IMG/VR virus record: IMGVR_UViG_3300015263_000958
Coordinates: 1-33,465 of that record
DNA: 33,465 bases
Strand: one strand, 5' to 3'
Origin: a virus
Positions 1 to 8,071 of the stretch are shown piece after piece. Position 1 is the first letter of the stretch, and every line of letters begins with the position of its first letter. The position numbers were made by a program, and so were the translations under genes. The notes beneath the pieces were generated by a model. It did not search any database. It was given only the letters and a program-made list of their open reading frames with translations, and was not told the origin of the DNA.

Positions 1-1913
1 CGGAAGGTGAGCATCTGCTGCTCGAAGTCCTTCGCGCTCTCGACGTAGTGCATGAACTGCCGGATCGGATTCTGCTCGATCGGCGTGAACCCCGCGGCCC
101 GCGCCTCGCTTTCGAACTGGAACGCGCGCCTCTTGAAGAACCCGCGTTCCTGACCCATGGCTCCCGACGTGCGGAGGAACTGGCTTGCGCGAATCCCGGC
201 CTCCTCGCCCTCGGGTGCGGTGAACGCACGGTTGAGGTAGAACTCGTGGAACCCCAGGTCCGCGCGTTGGCGCTTCAGCACCGAGTACACCTGATCGTAG
301 ATGTTCTCCACTTGCTTCATCACCGGGACGAACTCGGGCGCGAGTTCGCGAGTCGCGTTCGATCCGCCGCGCTCGTACGCATCGACGAACGCATCGCGGA
401 ATCCGGGCTGCTGGGAAAGACGCTCAAACTCCTGGGCGACCGGCTCGAAGGTGTCGCGCATGAGCCTGACGTCGAGCGCGGCCTTCGCCTGCCCGCCGCG
501 CAGCAGCGCGTGAGCACGACCCGCCCCCTCCGTCCGACTACTGGGCGCGAACGTCCGCATGATGTCGTCGAGGATGCTTGGCCGTGCGTTCGTCGCGGTG
601 AACTCGCGTGCCTGGCCCTCGAGCGGTTGCGCGATGTCGAGGGGGCGCTGCGGGAAGTTCGCCTCGAAGTCGGTGTAGCCCTCGTGGTGCGGCGCGTGCT
701 TGACTTGCGCGAGTACGTCTTCAAGGGAGAGGTGCGCGTTCGCTGCCGTCACCGCCGGGAACTTCTTGATCGGTAGCGACTGGAAGCCGCGGAGCGCGTC
801 TTCGAGGTGCTGGAACTCGTGCATCAGGGTACCGGCCTGGTCCTCGGCAGTCTTCACGTATGCCGGGTTGATCGCGATCCTGACTCCGCGGCGCCGCAAC
901 GCGTCCTCGTTGCCGGCGACTACGTTACGGAGACCTTCGATGTAACCGTAGACGCGCATGTCGTTGGTCTTAACGACCTCGACAGGGAACTTGATGCCGG
1001 CGCGCTCGCGGAAGAAGTCGACGACGCCCTGTGGGTCGTCGGTGCCCGCGATCTTGATGGCCTCGCGCCCGTACGACCTCGAGGCCGTGTCGTTGTAGCT
1101 CTTGAGGATCGAGCGGCGCGACTCCTCGGGGAGCGCCATGAACTCCCCATACGGGATCTGCGTCTCAGGGATTTCGGTGGCGAAGCGGCTCGTCTGCCCG
1201 AAGCTGGCCTGCAGGTTCTGCTCCGGCTTCTTGATCAAGTCCTCGGCGAGCGGAGGGGTCTCCGCGGTCGGCAGGGACGGGTGCCGGTACGCGCTGTAGC
1301 CGCCTGCCAGCGCGCCCACGCCGGCGCCGAGTGCGAGTTCGCCGGTGCTCGGAAGGCGCCCCTCGTGTGCGACCTCGCCGAGGGACACCGCCGCCGCCCC
1401 CCGCCCCGCTTCCCGCACGATCCTGCCCAGCGTGGAGGTTCCCTCAGCGTACTTCCCAAAGGGGATGGCCCCGATGGCCGACTCGCCCGCGATCTCGACC
1501 GGGGAGAATCCCTGGCGCCGCCCGGCCACATTCTCGATCGCCTCGGCCCCGGTCTCGCCCAGCGCCCCGACGATAGCGCCGAGGGGCCCGCCGCCGGTGA
1601 AGCCGGAGGCGGTGCGGAGGAGCAGGGGCGCGATCTTCGAGGGGGTGGTGACCGTGTCGACCACCTGATCGAGGATGCTGGCTCGAGGCTGTTCCGCGTT
1701 TTTGGGGGGTTCCGCAGTCTGCGGAACAGCGGGATTCGTGGAAAACGACGCCAGCGGGGAGGTGCTGGCGGGGGCGGGGTGGGGCACCAGGGGCGCAAGC
1801 TGCAGGGGCGCGGGCTCCGTCCGCTTCACGACCCCGGCGAGTACGTCGGTGGGCTTATCCTCCTCGGGGTCGGGCGGGATCACGCGCCCCGTGATCTCGT
1901 CCAGAAGGCTCAC
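1..1913 (-). CDS. Large virion protein, polyvalent type, with zincin-like site (C-terminus beyond the window)
   Basis: An uninterrupted frame of 637 codons runs off the left edge, so only the N-terminal part is present. I chose the GTG at 1913-1911 because a GGGAGG Shine-Dalgarno lies 7 bases upstream and overlaps the stop of the preceding gene. Residues 1-75 are Pro-rich. Residues about 85-215 are Gly/Ala-rich and hydrophobic, including GAGVGALAGG. Residues 365-369 read HEFQH, an HExxH zinc-protease signature, with E432 and E437 (QPLEGQAREF) as possible third ligands. This layout resembles the zincin modules of phage polyvalent proteins, which enter the host with the DNA. The segment after about residue 440 is helical and charged. 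The position at the distal end of the structural operon fits an internal or ejected virion protein. The coding frame and motif are seen; the ejection role is inferred. Confidence 0.85.
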   Translation of the reverse strand, partial: MSLLDEITGRVIPPDPEEDKPTDVLAGVVKRTEPAPLQLAPLVPHPAPASTSPLASFSTNPAVPQTAEPPKNAEQPRASILDQVVDTVTTPSKIAPLLLRTASGFTGGGPLGAIVGALGETGAEAIENVAGRRQGFSPVEIAGESAIGAIPFGKYAEGTSTLGRIVREAGRGAAAVSLGEVAHEGRLPSTGELALGAGVGALAGGYSAYRHPSLPTAETPPLAEDLIKKPEQNLQASFGQTSRFATEIPETQIPYGEFMALPEESRRSILKSYNDTASRSYGREAIKIAGTDDPQGVVDFFRERAGIKFPVEVVKTNDMRVYGYIEGLRNVVAGNEDALRRRGVRIAINPAYVKTAEDQAGTLMHEFQHLEDALRGFQSLPIKKFPAVTAANAHLSLEDVLAQVKHAPHHEGYTDFEANFPQRPLDIAQPLEGQAREFTATNARPSILDDIMRTFAPSSRTEGAGRAHALLRGGQAKAALDVRLMRDTFEPVAQEFERLSQQPGFRDAFVDAYERGGSNATRELAPEFVPVMKQVENIYDQVYSVLKRQRADLGFHEFYLNRAFTAPEGEEAGIRASQFLRTSGAMGQERGFFKRRAFQFESEARAAGFTPIEQNPIRQFMHYVESAKDFEQQMLTF

Positions 1914-1916
1914 GGC

Positions 1917-3320
1917 TTACCTCCCGTAAGTCGCCTGGTCGAGCATGTTCATCAGGTGGATGCGCTGGGGCCGGTTCTGCAGGGTGTCGGGCAGCTGGTC
2001 GAGGAGCGCCTGGATCCGCGCCCGCCGGTCGTTGGCGGTCGCTGCCGCCGACACTGGCGCCGGCTGCGACAGGTCGCCCATCGCCGCCATCCTGCGGGCC
2101 TTCTCCTCGGCGCTGACGGTGTCACCCGGGATCTCGGCCGCGCTTGCCTCCCCCGGTCCCAGACTGGCGAGGTCGGGGAAGTGTGCCGCGAGGCGGTCGT
2201 AGATGGTCTTGCGGTCGAGCCCCTTCGCGAACAACTCCTTCGCGAGCGCGGTCGCCATGTGGATCTTGTCCTGTAGCTGGTAGCCGAGCGTGTCGCCCAC
2301 AGCGCCGGCCGCCTTCATGCCGGCCTCGACGGCGGGCTTGGCGACCCCCGTGATGGCGTTCCCGGCGGCGTCGAGGGCGGCCTTGGGTCCGCTAGTCAGC
2401 GCGTCTGCGGCGATGGCGAGGTTTGGCGCCTGGGCCTTCGCGTAGCCCGCCACTCCGCTCGCCACATCCTGGGCGGCACCCACGGCTCCCGCGGCCAGCC
2501 TGGCGGCCGCTGGCGGCGGCGGAGCGGGCGGCTCGCCGATCTGCCCCGCCTGGATCTGTTCGCGGAGCGGAGGCTGAGTCGGGGGGTTCGGGTTGTTCGG
2601 ATCGTAGGTCGATCGCTCGATCTGGCCATTGGGGCCGAGCACCCACTGCTGCCCGCTCTCGCTACGAACGACCCCGGCGCCTGGGACGGTGACGGGGGCG
2701 GAGGGGAGCGGGGCGGCGACGCCGTTACCGGGCGCGAAGCCGTGGGTGGTTCCGCCGGCCTGGTCCTTGGCGCCAGGCTGTAGCGGGGGGATGTCCTGCT
2801 TGATCGCGCCCGCGAGTGAGTGCGCGAGGGTTGCGTCGTTCTCCGAGACGCGACCGAGCATCAGACCAAGTTCGTGCGTGGCCTGGTCCGCGGTGGCGGG
2901 GTTCCGCGCCGCTTCGCGCCACTTCATGTACTCGGCCGGGTCGATGCCCGCCTGGCCCAGCTGCAACGCGAGGCCGGAGTCGAGTTCGCCCGCCTTGCGC
3001 TCCTTCTCCTTCGCGAAGAGGTCGCGCTGGTTCGAGTTGTCAATCATCAGTTGACGGCGCTCCTTGTTCGCGGCCTCTTGCGCCACGTCGTTCTCCTGCT
3101 GCTGCGCGAGGGGCAGTAGCTCGCGCTTCTGTAGGGCGCCAGTCAGGTCGTGTAGGGTACGTGCCTGGCCGACCGCCTCCTTCGCCGCTGCGCGATCCGC
3201 CTCCTGCTGAGCCGCGCGTCTGGCCTCCTCCTCCCGTTGCTGGAGGAGCCTCTTCCGAATCGCCTCGTCGTTGGCGCGCTGCGCGTCTTCGTTGCTGCGA
3301 AGGAAATCTCCGAAGTCCAT
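1917..3320 (-). CDS. Virion protein with N-terminal coiled coil
   Basis: The 467-residue product is of unknown family. Residues 1-130 are highly charged and Ala/Gln/Arg/Glu-rich, predicting a long coiled coil. Residues about 190-290 are Pro/Gly/Ala-rich and probably disordered. The rest is Ala-rich helix, including a stretch around 300-350 that resembles the low-complexity helices of podovirus internal virion proteins. The ATG at 3320 is preceded by TAGGAGGGACGC, and the upstream gene's TAG stop is embedded in that Shine-Dalgarno. It sits between another coiled-coil virion gene and the giant virion gene, so a core or ejection protein is the most likely role. No enzymatic motif is visible. Confidence 0.8.
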   Translation of the reverse strand: MDFGDFLRSNEDAQRANDEAIRKRLLQQREEEARRAAQQEADRAAAKEAVGQARTLHDLTGALQKRELLPLAQQQENDVAQEAANKERRQLMIDNSNQRDLFAKEKERKAGELDSGLALQLGQAGIDPAEYMKWREAARNPATADQATHELGLMLGRVSENDATLAHSLAGAIKQDIPPLQPGAKDQAGGTTHGFAPGNGVAAPLPSAPVTVPGAGVVRSESGQQWVLGPNGQIERSTYDPNNPNPPTQPPLREQIQAGQIGEPPAPPPPAAARLAAGAVGAAQDVASGVAGYAKAQAPNLAIAADALTSGPKAALDAAGNAITGVAKPAVEAGMKAAGAVGDTLGYQLQDKIHMATALAKELFAKGLDRKTIYDRLAAHFPDLASLGPGEASAAEIPGDTVSAEEKARRMAAMGDLSQPAPVSAAATANDRRARIQALLDQLPDTLQNRPQRIHLMNMLDQATYGR

Positions 3321-3329
3321 GCGTCCCTC

Positions 3330-4403
3330 CTAGAACCCAAACACACCGCGCGTCGCGGCGGCTCCGGCCTTGGCGATTTCGGGTCGGTACGATCCGAGCA
3401 GGGTGCTCGCCGCGTAGGTGCCGTACTCCTTCGCGGTCGCGTCGGCCAACTGTGCCTCGACCTGCATCCGCGTCCTATCCCTCTCGGACGCGATCTGCGC
3501 GAGACCAAGTTGGCGCTGCAGGTCGATCTTGCGCTGCTCGAGCGCGTTCTGCGCGGCGGCGTTGTTGATGTCGAAGGTCAGCTTGCGACCCTGGAGGTAG
3601 CCGTTGAACATCTCGACCGCGGCCTGCGTGCTCTCGCCGAAGAACTTCAAGAAGTCGTCGCGCCACCGGCTCGCCTGGTCCGCGTTGATCCCCATGGTCG
3701 TCAGGTACGCCTGGGTGTCGGCGATCTTTCCCTGGAGGATGTTGGACGCATTGGCCTTCTGTGCTTCGAGCGAGAAGCCCGCGTTCGCGAGCGACAACTG
3801 GAGCGCGTTCTGCGCGTTCTGAATCCCGGCCTGCTGCGCGTACTCTGCGTTCTGCGAGGAAATGGTGATCTCCGCCTGGTAGCGCGCCGAGGCGGCCTGC
3901 TGCGCGGCCTGCTCGCTCGCGGCGAGGTCGCGTTCGGCGTACTGAGAGCCGATCTTCTGGAGGGTCGTGGCGCCGACACCGGAGTCCGCGAGCCCGGCGT
4001 TGGCAAGGTCTCCCTTCGCCCGTTCCATCTCCTGGGCTCGCTGAATGGCGAGGTCTCGAGAGACCGGGTCGTACGCGGAGTGGTAGAAGGCGTCCTGCAG
4101 GGCCTGGTAGTCACCCTGTGGCACCTGGACGACCGCGGGCGTGATCGGGGCGCCGGCCCGCGCTACCGGGGCCACGATCGCAGGAGGAACCACAGACCTG
4201 GGGGCCGCGATGGGCTTGGGCTGCGCGAACTGCTTCGTGAACGCCGAGTACAGGTCGGACGCCGAGGGGAGCTTCTGTTCCGCCTGCTGCGGCTGCTGGA
4301 AGCCTCCGACCTGGACACTCTTCGTGTACGTTTGCGGAGCCGGCACGCCCGCGTCTGCTCTCGTCGCGGTGAAGGTCTTAGAGAATGGGGTACTGTATGC
4401 CAT
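3330..4403 (-). CDS. Ala/Gln-rich helical virion protein
   Basis: The 357-residue product has a disordered, Pro-rich N-terminus (about residues 1-90). A long Ala/Gln/Glu-rich helical body follows (about 95-330), with repeated AQ/QA pairs typical of coiled coils. No signal peptide, membrane segment or catalytic motif is visible. The start ATG at 4403 has AGGAG nine bases upstream. Its stop overlaps the ribosome-binding site of the next gene, so the two are translated together. By position next to two other large helical proteins at the end of the tail module, it is likely an internal virion protein. The family is not recognised. Confidence 0.78.
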   Translation of the reverse strand: MAYSTPFSKTFTATRADAGVPAPQTYTKSVQVGGFQQPQQAEQKLPSASDLYSAFTKQFAQPKPIAAPRSVVPPAIVAPVARAGAPITPAVVQVPQGDYQALQDAFYHSAYDPVSRDLAIQRAQEMERAKGDLANAGLADSGVGATTLQKIGSQYAERDLAASEQAAQQAASARYQAEITISSQNAEYAQQAGIQNAQNALQLSLANAGFSLEAQKANASNILQGKIADTQAYLTTMGINADQASRWRDDFLKFFGESTQAAVEMFNGYLQGRKLTFDINNAAAQNALEQRKIDLQRQLGLAQIASERDRTRMQVEAQLADATAKEYGTYAASTLLGSYRPEIAKAGAAATRGVFGF

Positions 4404-4444
4404 TGGGGGCTCCTACCCTGCCATCATACCAGGATTTCTGGGCG

Positions 4445-4765
4445 CTAAATAGCCGCTAGTGCCTTGTAGAACGAGTCGTTCAACTGTTGTAACCGAAGGT
4501 CAGTGAGGGGTCCGTACTCCACACTGAACCCCATATCGGGCCTGCCCTTTCCGACCAAAAAGTCACGCACAGACGCGAAGTTGATGCGGACCATGTTCAG
4601 CATGTTCGCGCCGGGCTCGACGTATAGGACATTGGGCGCACTACCGTGTGTGGCGGCGATCTGCGTGTTCAGTTCGGTGAAGTTCCTGTTCAACTGTTCG
4701 ATGAACAGGATCACAGCCCCAGGCGAATCCGGCACCTTCTTGATTGGCGTGATACCGACCGACAC
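4445..4765 (-). CDS. Small hypothetical virion-module protein
   Basis: This is a 106-residue protein of unknown family. The GTG start at 4765 directly abuts the TAA stop of the upstream gene and has a GGAGGG Shine-Dalgarno nine bases upstream. The N-terminal half contains an amphipathic helix with the segment LNRNFTELNTQI, typical of short trimerisation-type coiled segments in tail proteins. No transmembrane segment or enzymatic motif is seen. A 41-base gap separates it from the next gene. It is probably a minor tail or adaptor component, inferred only from its neighbours. Confidence 0.7.
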   Translation of the reverse strand: MSVGITPIKKVPDSPGAVILFIEQLNRNFTELNTQIAATHGSAPNVLYVEPGANMLNMVRINFASVRDFLVGKGRPDMGFSVEYGPLTDLRLQQLNDSFYKALAAI

Positions 4766-5680
4766 TTAGATGTCCCTCCAAACCCTCTTCCCGCGCAGTC
4801 GCACGTCAACGTCGATCAGGTTCACCTCGAAGTCGGCCCCGTCTCCCGCGCGCGATAGTGCGAGCGCGATCCATCGCCCGTTCTGGGAGAAGTCGGTGAT
4901 GGTGGTCCGCGCCTCGCGAATACTCGCGAACGACACCGACCCAACGCGGGCCATCGACGCAGGCGTGGTGAGGTTGATTACCTGGACACCGGACCCCGCA
5001 AAGGCCACGCTGCCGGCCGAGGGGGTCGACGATGGGGTGGTGAGCGAGAGACTGTCCCCGGCCACGAGGGACGCGATGACCTGGGCCCAGTTTGCGGAAC
5101 CGGAGAGGTATGTCGTGTACGTGAGGAACGAATTGCTGCCGTTCTTGTACCCAGCGTGAAGGCTGATGTACAGGCTCTCGTACGTGAGGTAGGCAAGACT
5201 GAGGACGGTGGTTACGCCACTGCCCCCACTCATGGTGTTCGGAGTATGGGAGACGGTTCCGCCAACCACCTTGTCCGTCGAATGGCTCTGCCCGGCGGTG
5301 AGCGACGTGGACATGGTGGTGCCGGAGCCCACGGAACTCGTGGTGGAGCGGAATGGGTCGATCGGGCTCGTGCCGAGCCAGGACTCTGCGACGATGTAGT
5401 TGGCGTGCGAGTTGGGGAACGTGGCGAGGACGTTATAAGAGGAACCCGTTGGGGGATCCACCAGGTACCACAGTTCGACGACCGACTCCGTCCCGCTGGC
5501 GCGCCCGTTCTTCCGGGTCATCGCCACGCCGTTGTAGGTCACCGAGGTGGCGCCCGACGACGTATTGCCACGGTAGATCCAGACGAGCAGGAGCCGCGAC
5601 GCGGGGTCGCAAGTGATAGACTGCCCGGCGCTCGAGCCGTTGCTGGCCGATGCCCTCCAGGTGTCGAGAACGAGGGCCAC
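4766..5680 (-). CDS. Beta-rich virion protein, probable fibre or adhesin-like domain
   Basis: The 304-residue product is rich in Ser, Thr and Gly with alternating hydrophobic residues, which predicts a beta sandwich. The N-terminal 200 residues contain the pattern VTYNGVAMT followed by WYLVDPPTGS. I recognise that pattern from a repeated extracellular/phage beta domain of unknown function. The C-terminal 60 residues (TTITDFSQNGRWIALALSR) form a second small beta module. It starts with GTG at 5680 and has only a weak AAGG upstream, so translation probably depends on the preceding gene, whose stop lies 4 bases away. It is likely a tail appendage or head fibre; the role is inferred. Confidence 0.75.
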   Translation of the reverse strand: MALVLDTWRASASNGSSAGQSITCDPASRLLLVWIYRGNTSSGATSVTYNGVAMTRKNGRASGTESVVELWYLVDPPTGSSYNVLATFPNSHANYIVAESWLGTSPIDPFRSTTSSVGSGTTMSTSLTAGQSHSTDKVVGGTVSHTPNTMSGGSGVTTVLSLAYLTYESLYISLHAGYKNGSNSFLTYTTYLSGSANWAQVIASLVAGDSLSLTTPSSTPSAGSVAFAGSGVQVINLTTPASMARVGSVSFASIREARTTITDFSQNGRWIALALSRAGDGADFEVNLIDVDVRLRGKRVWRDI

Positions 5681-5683
5681 TGG

Positions 5684-6100
5684 TTATACCTTGAAGATGC
5701 CTTGCGCCCCGACCACCAGCTGTACGTCCGATCCGTTCGTGGTGAATGGCGATGCGCCGAGGTCGATGAGGTCGATCAGCTGCGACGTGGCGTCCGCGCC
5801 GGTGTTGATGAAGAAGGCGACGTACTGGATCGTCCCCGCGTTAATGGCGGTGTACGACACGTCGTCGGCGTCCAGGTAGGCGAGGTCGCCCGCGTCGTCC
5901 TGCACGGCGGTGAGGCCCGTGAGGGATTTGCGAGAGTACCCCGTCCCAGACAACTCGTTCGTGGCGGGCGTGAGGTCCGACACGAAGTTATGGTCCGCGT
6001 TAGGCGTGTAGCTGCTCTTGAGGAGGATGACCTTGATTGCCTGGCTCGCGAGCCAGTTCAGAATCGTGTACTTCCCCTTGTTGTAAACCGTGTCGGCCAT
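5684..6100 (-). CDS. Small virion-module protein
   Basis: The 138-residue protein starts at ATG 6100. The reading frame is open further upstream, but AAGGAAGGGACC directly precedes this ATG and contains the stop of the previous gene, which fixes the start. The sequence MADTVYNKGKYTIL and the later IKVILLKSSYTPNADHNFV follow a pattern common in phage tail-region proteins of about 130 residues. The second half is beta-rich (YVAFFINTG, GSDVQLVVGAQGIFKV). It is probably a tail or head decoration protein. No catalytic features are visible. Confidence 0.78.
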   Translation of the reverse strand: MADTVYNKGKYTILNWLASQAIKVILLKSSYTPNADHNFVSDLTPATNELSGTGYSRKSLTGLTAVQDDAGDLAYLDADDVSYTAINAGTIQYVAFFINTGADATSQLIDLIDLGASPFTTNGSDVQLVVGAQGIFKV

Positions 6101-6111
6101 GGTCCCTTCCT

Positions 6112-7380
6112 TTACACCGAGAAGCTGATCCCGGTGCCATTGTTGTCGTACAGAATCTCGCCCGTCATTTGCCCGGTGGCGCGGTACAGTGCCCGCACCC
6201 GGTAGGCGCGTCCCGTGCGGCGGCTCGCGTCGATGAGGCGCCGCGAGGTCGTGATGGCGCTCGTATAGGAGGCGCCCTTGTCGTTCACGCCACTGTTGAG
6301 GTAGTCCACGTACCCGTCGCTCCGCCCCAACACCACCTGCCCCACGTCGCTCCCCGCCCCCCACGCCACCCCACAGATGCCCGCCACGCCGGTGAACTTG
6401 CTCCACACCCACGCGGGCGCCTGCGTGCCAAGGAACTCGACGCGCGAGAGGACGTACAAGTCGGTACTCGCGGGGTCGAGCTTCAGGTAGTATTGGTTCT
6501 TGGACTGGTTCCAGATGCCGACCGCGGAGCTATAGACGACGTTGGCGCCCCGACTGACGAACAGTGGCTTGATCGGGATGGAGAGGTCGAGCGGATTCTC
6601 GGCCTGCGCGTCGGTGAGATACACGCCATCCAGACCGACGTAGATGATACCAAACGGCGTCACCTGCGCGGAGCGCGGGGCGACATTGCCGCGGTGGCTG
6701 TAGTTGGTCAACTCAGACGCGGTCGAAGGGTCGCCGAGAAAGCGCCAGAGCCCGGTGGACTTCATCGTGATCAGCGCGCCCTGGTAGGAGTGGACTCCGG
6801 TGATGACCCCGCCCTGGTTGTCATTGCAGCTGATCTGCGCGCCCCAGATTGTCTCGTCGTCGACATCCGACGCGTACACCGAGTACGTCAGTTCGTTCGG
6901 GTCGGTCGCCCACAGGCGGTTCTTATGGACCGTCACGTACGGGCCGAGCTTCATCGCACCGGGCCCGCCGGCAATCGTGGAGCCGTCGTACGTCTTGGCG
7001 TTGACGCCGTCGACCATGAAGGTCTTGTTCTTCGCCGGCCACGTCGCGAACGACCACAGCTTCCCGGTGGTGAGACCCCCGCCGCCAGTGATCGCGGCGA
7101 ATGTGCCGGCGCCGTCGTTGCCGGCGTAGAAGGCGATGGCCGCGCCGGTGTCGACCGCGACGATCAGAGTGGGGGAGCCCGTGCGCGGGTAGTGGCGCCA
7201 GATGGAACTCACCGACCCACCCAGCGCGGAGGCGTTGTACCCGGTGATGCCGCGCCGGCCGCGGATGCCGCCGCTCACCATGTACTCGACGTTATCGGCC
7301 TGCGTGAGTGCGTCGCCGGGGATCTCCATTTCGTTCCCCGGGGCGACCCAGAGGCCAGATCGGAAGCCGTTCCATCGCAT
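6112..7380 (-). CDS. Tail nozzle-type beta-propeller protein
   Basis: The 422-residue product starts MRWNGFRSGLWVAPGNEMEIPGD (shown in part) and continues ADNVEYMVSGGIRGRRGI. This is the pattern of podovirus tail nozzle or stabilisation proteins, in which a cluster of blades follows a near N-terminal G-x-L-x-x-R-x-G element. Repeated aromatic/Gly beta strands across residues 60-370 (for example GVITGVHSYQGALITMKSTG) are consistent with a beta propeller. It lies immediately downstream of the adaptor candidate, matching the adaptor-nozzle order of T7-like tails. Spacing to the adaptor stop is one base, indicating coupled translation. T7 gp12 is about 790 residues, so this would be a compact version. 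The assignment is by pattern and position. Confidence 0.7.
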   Translation of the reverse strand: MRWNGFRSGLWVAPGNEMEIPGDALTQADNVEYMVSGGIRGRRGITGYNASALGGSVSSIWRHYPRTGSPTLIVAVDTGAAIAFYAGNDGAGTFAAITGGGGLTTGKLWSFATWPAKNKTFMVDGVNAKTYDGSTIAGGPGAMKLGPYVTVHKNRLWATDPNELTYSVYASDVDDETIWGAQISCNDNQGGVITGVHSYQGALITMKSTGLWRFLGDPSTASELTNYSHRGNVAPRSAQVTPFGIIYVGLDGVYLTDAQAENPLDLSIPIKPLFVSRGANVVYSSAVGIWNQSKNQYYLKLDPASTDLYVLSRVEFLGTQAPAWVWSKFTGVAGICGVAWGAGSDVGQVVLGRSDGYVDYLNSGVNDKGASYTSAITTSRRLIDASRRTGRAYRVRALYRATGQMTGEILYDNNGTGISFSV

Positions 7381-7381
7381 C

Positions 7382-8071
7382 TCAGTAGACCGGGTGCCTC
7401 TTCACTCGCTTCGCCCGACCGGGCTCCGCGAACGACCGTTCCTTCATCCGCGCCATTCCGGCCTCGAAGAAGACCGGGGCGGTCTTGCCGTCAAAGAGGT
7501 TCGTCACGGTCTCGTCTTGGAACTGCAGACCGTGCGTCATCATGCCGGCGATCACCACGGGGATGTACTGGCGGCGGATCTCGGCGACCGGGTCGCCATC
7601 GGCGAGGATGGTTGGGGGCGCGATGAACGTGATCTCGCAACTTACGGCAGAGGCGGCATCCGGCACCGGGTCCACCTGCAGATTCGTCTCGTTCGGAAAG
7701 ATGCGCCAGATGCGCGGCTGGCCGGGGACCGCGGCGCCCGTGGAGTCGGTGTGGGAGATACGGATGGCGTCGAAGTCCCGCTCCTCTTTACGCTCGAGGA
7801 TCCCGGCCACGCCCCACTGCGGCACGATCAGCTTTTGGACCTCGATCGGGAAGATGTCGGTCCCCAGGCCGGAGGCGGCGTCCAGCGAATAGTCGCGCTG
7901 GTTGTAGACGAGGCTGAACGTGGTGGTCTGCCGGAGCGTCAGGATGCAGCCGTTCGCGGCCATCTCGAAGACGGTCTCGTCGTAGATCGGCGAGAGCACG
8001 TCAGAGAGGAAGTTCGCGCTGTCGTCGCCGAGGCGCTTGCCGACCTCGGCCAGTACTTCGTTCTTGGTCAT
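7382..8071 (-). CDS. Tail adaptor / head-to-tail connector candidate
   Basis: This is a 229-residue protein. I placed the start at ATG 8071, which overlaps the upstream TAA as TAATG and has GGAGGT ten bases upstream. The frame is open for 12 more codons without a better start. The helical N-terminus (MTKNEVLAEVGKRLGDDS) is followed by a beta-rich body containing RQTTTFSLVYNQRDYSLDA. This helix-then-strand layout is that of gp11/gp4-like podovirus adaptors that ring the portal. A long helical C-terminus (RRQYIPVVIAGMMTHGLQFQ) agrees. T7 gp11 is 196 residues, a similar size. Its place directly before the nozzle candidate supports the call. Confidence 0.7.
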   Translation of the reverse strand: MTKNEVLAEVGKRLGDDSANFLSDVLSPIYDETVFEMAANGCILTLRQTTTFSLVYNQRDYSLDAASGLGTDIFPIEVQKLIVPQWGVAGILERKEERDFDAIRISHTDSTGAAVPGQPRIWRIFPNETNLQVDPVPDAASAVSCEITFIAPPTILADGDPVAEIRRQYIPVVIAGMMTHGLQFQDETVTNLFDGKTAPVFFEAGMARMKERSFAEPGRAKRVKRHPVY

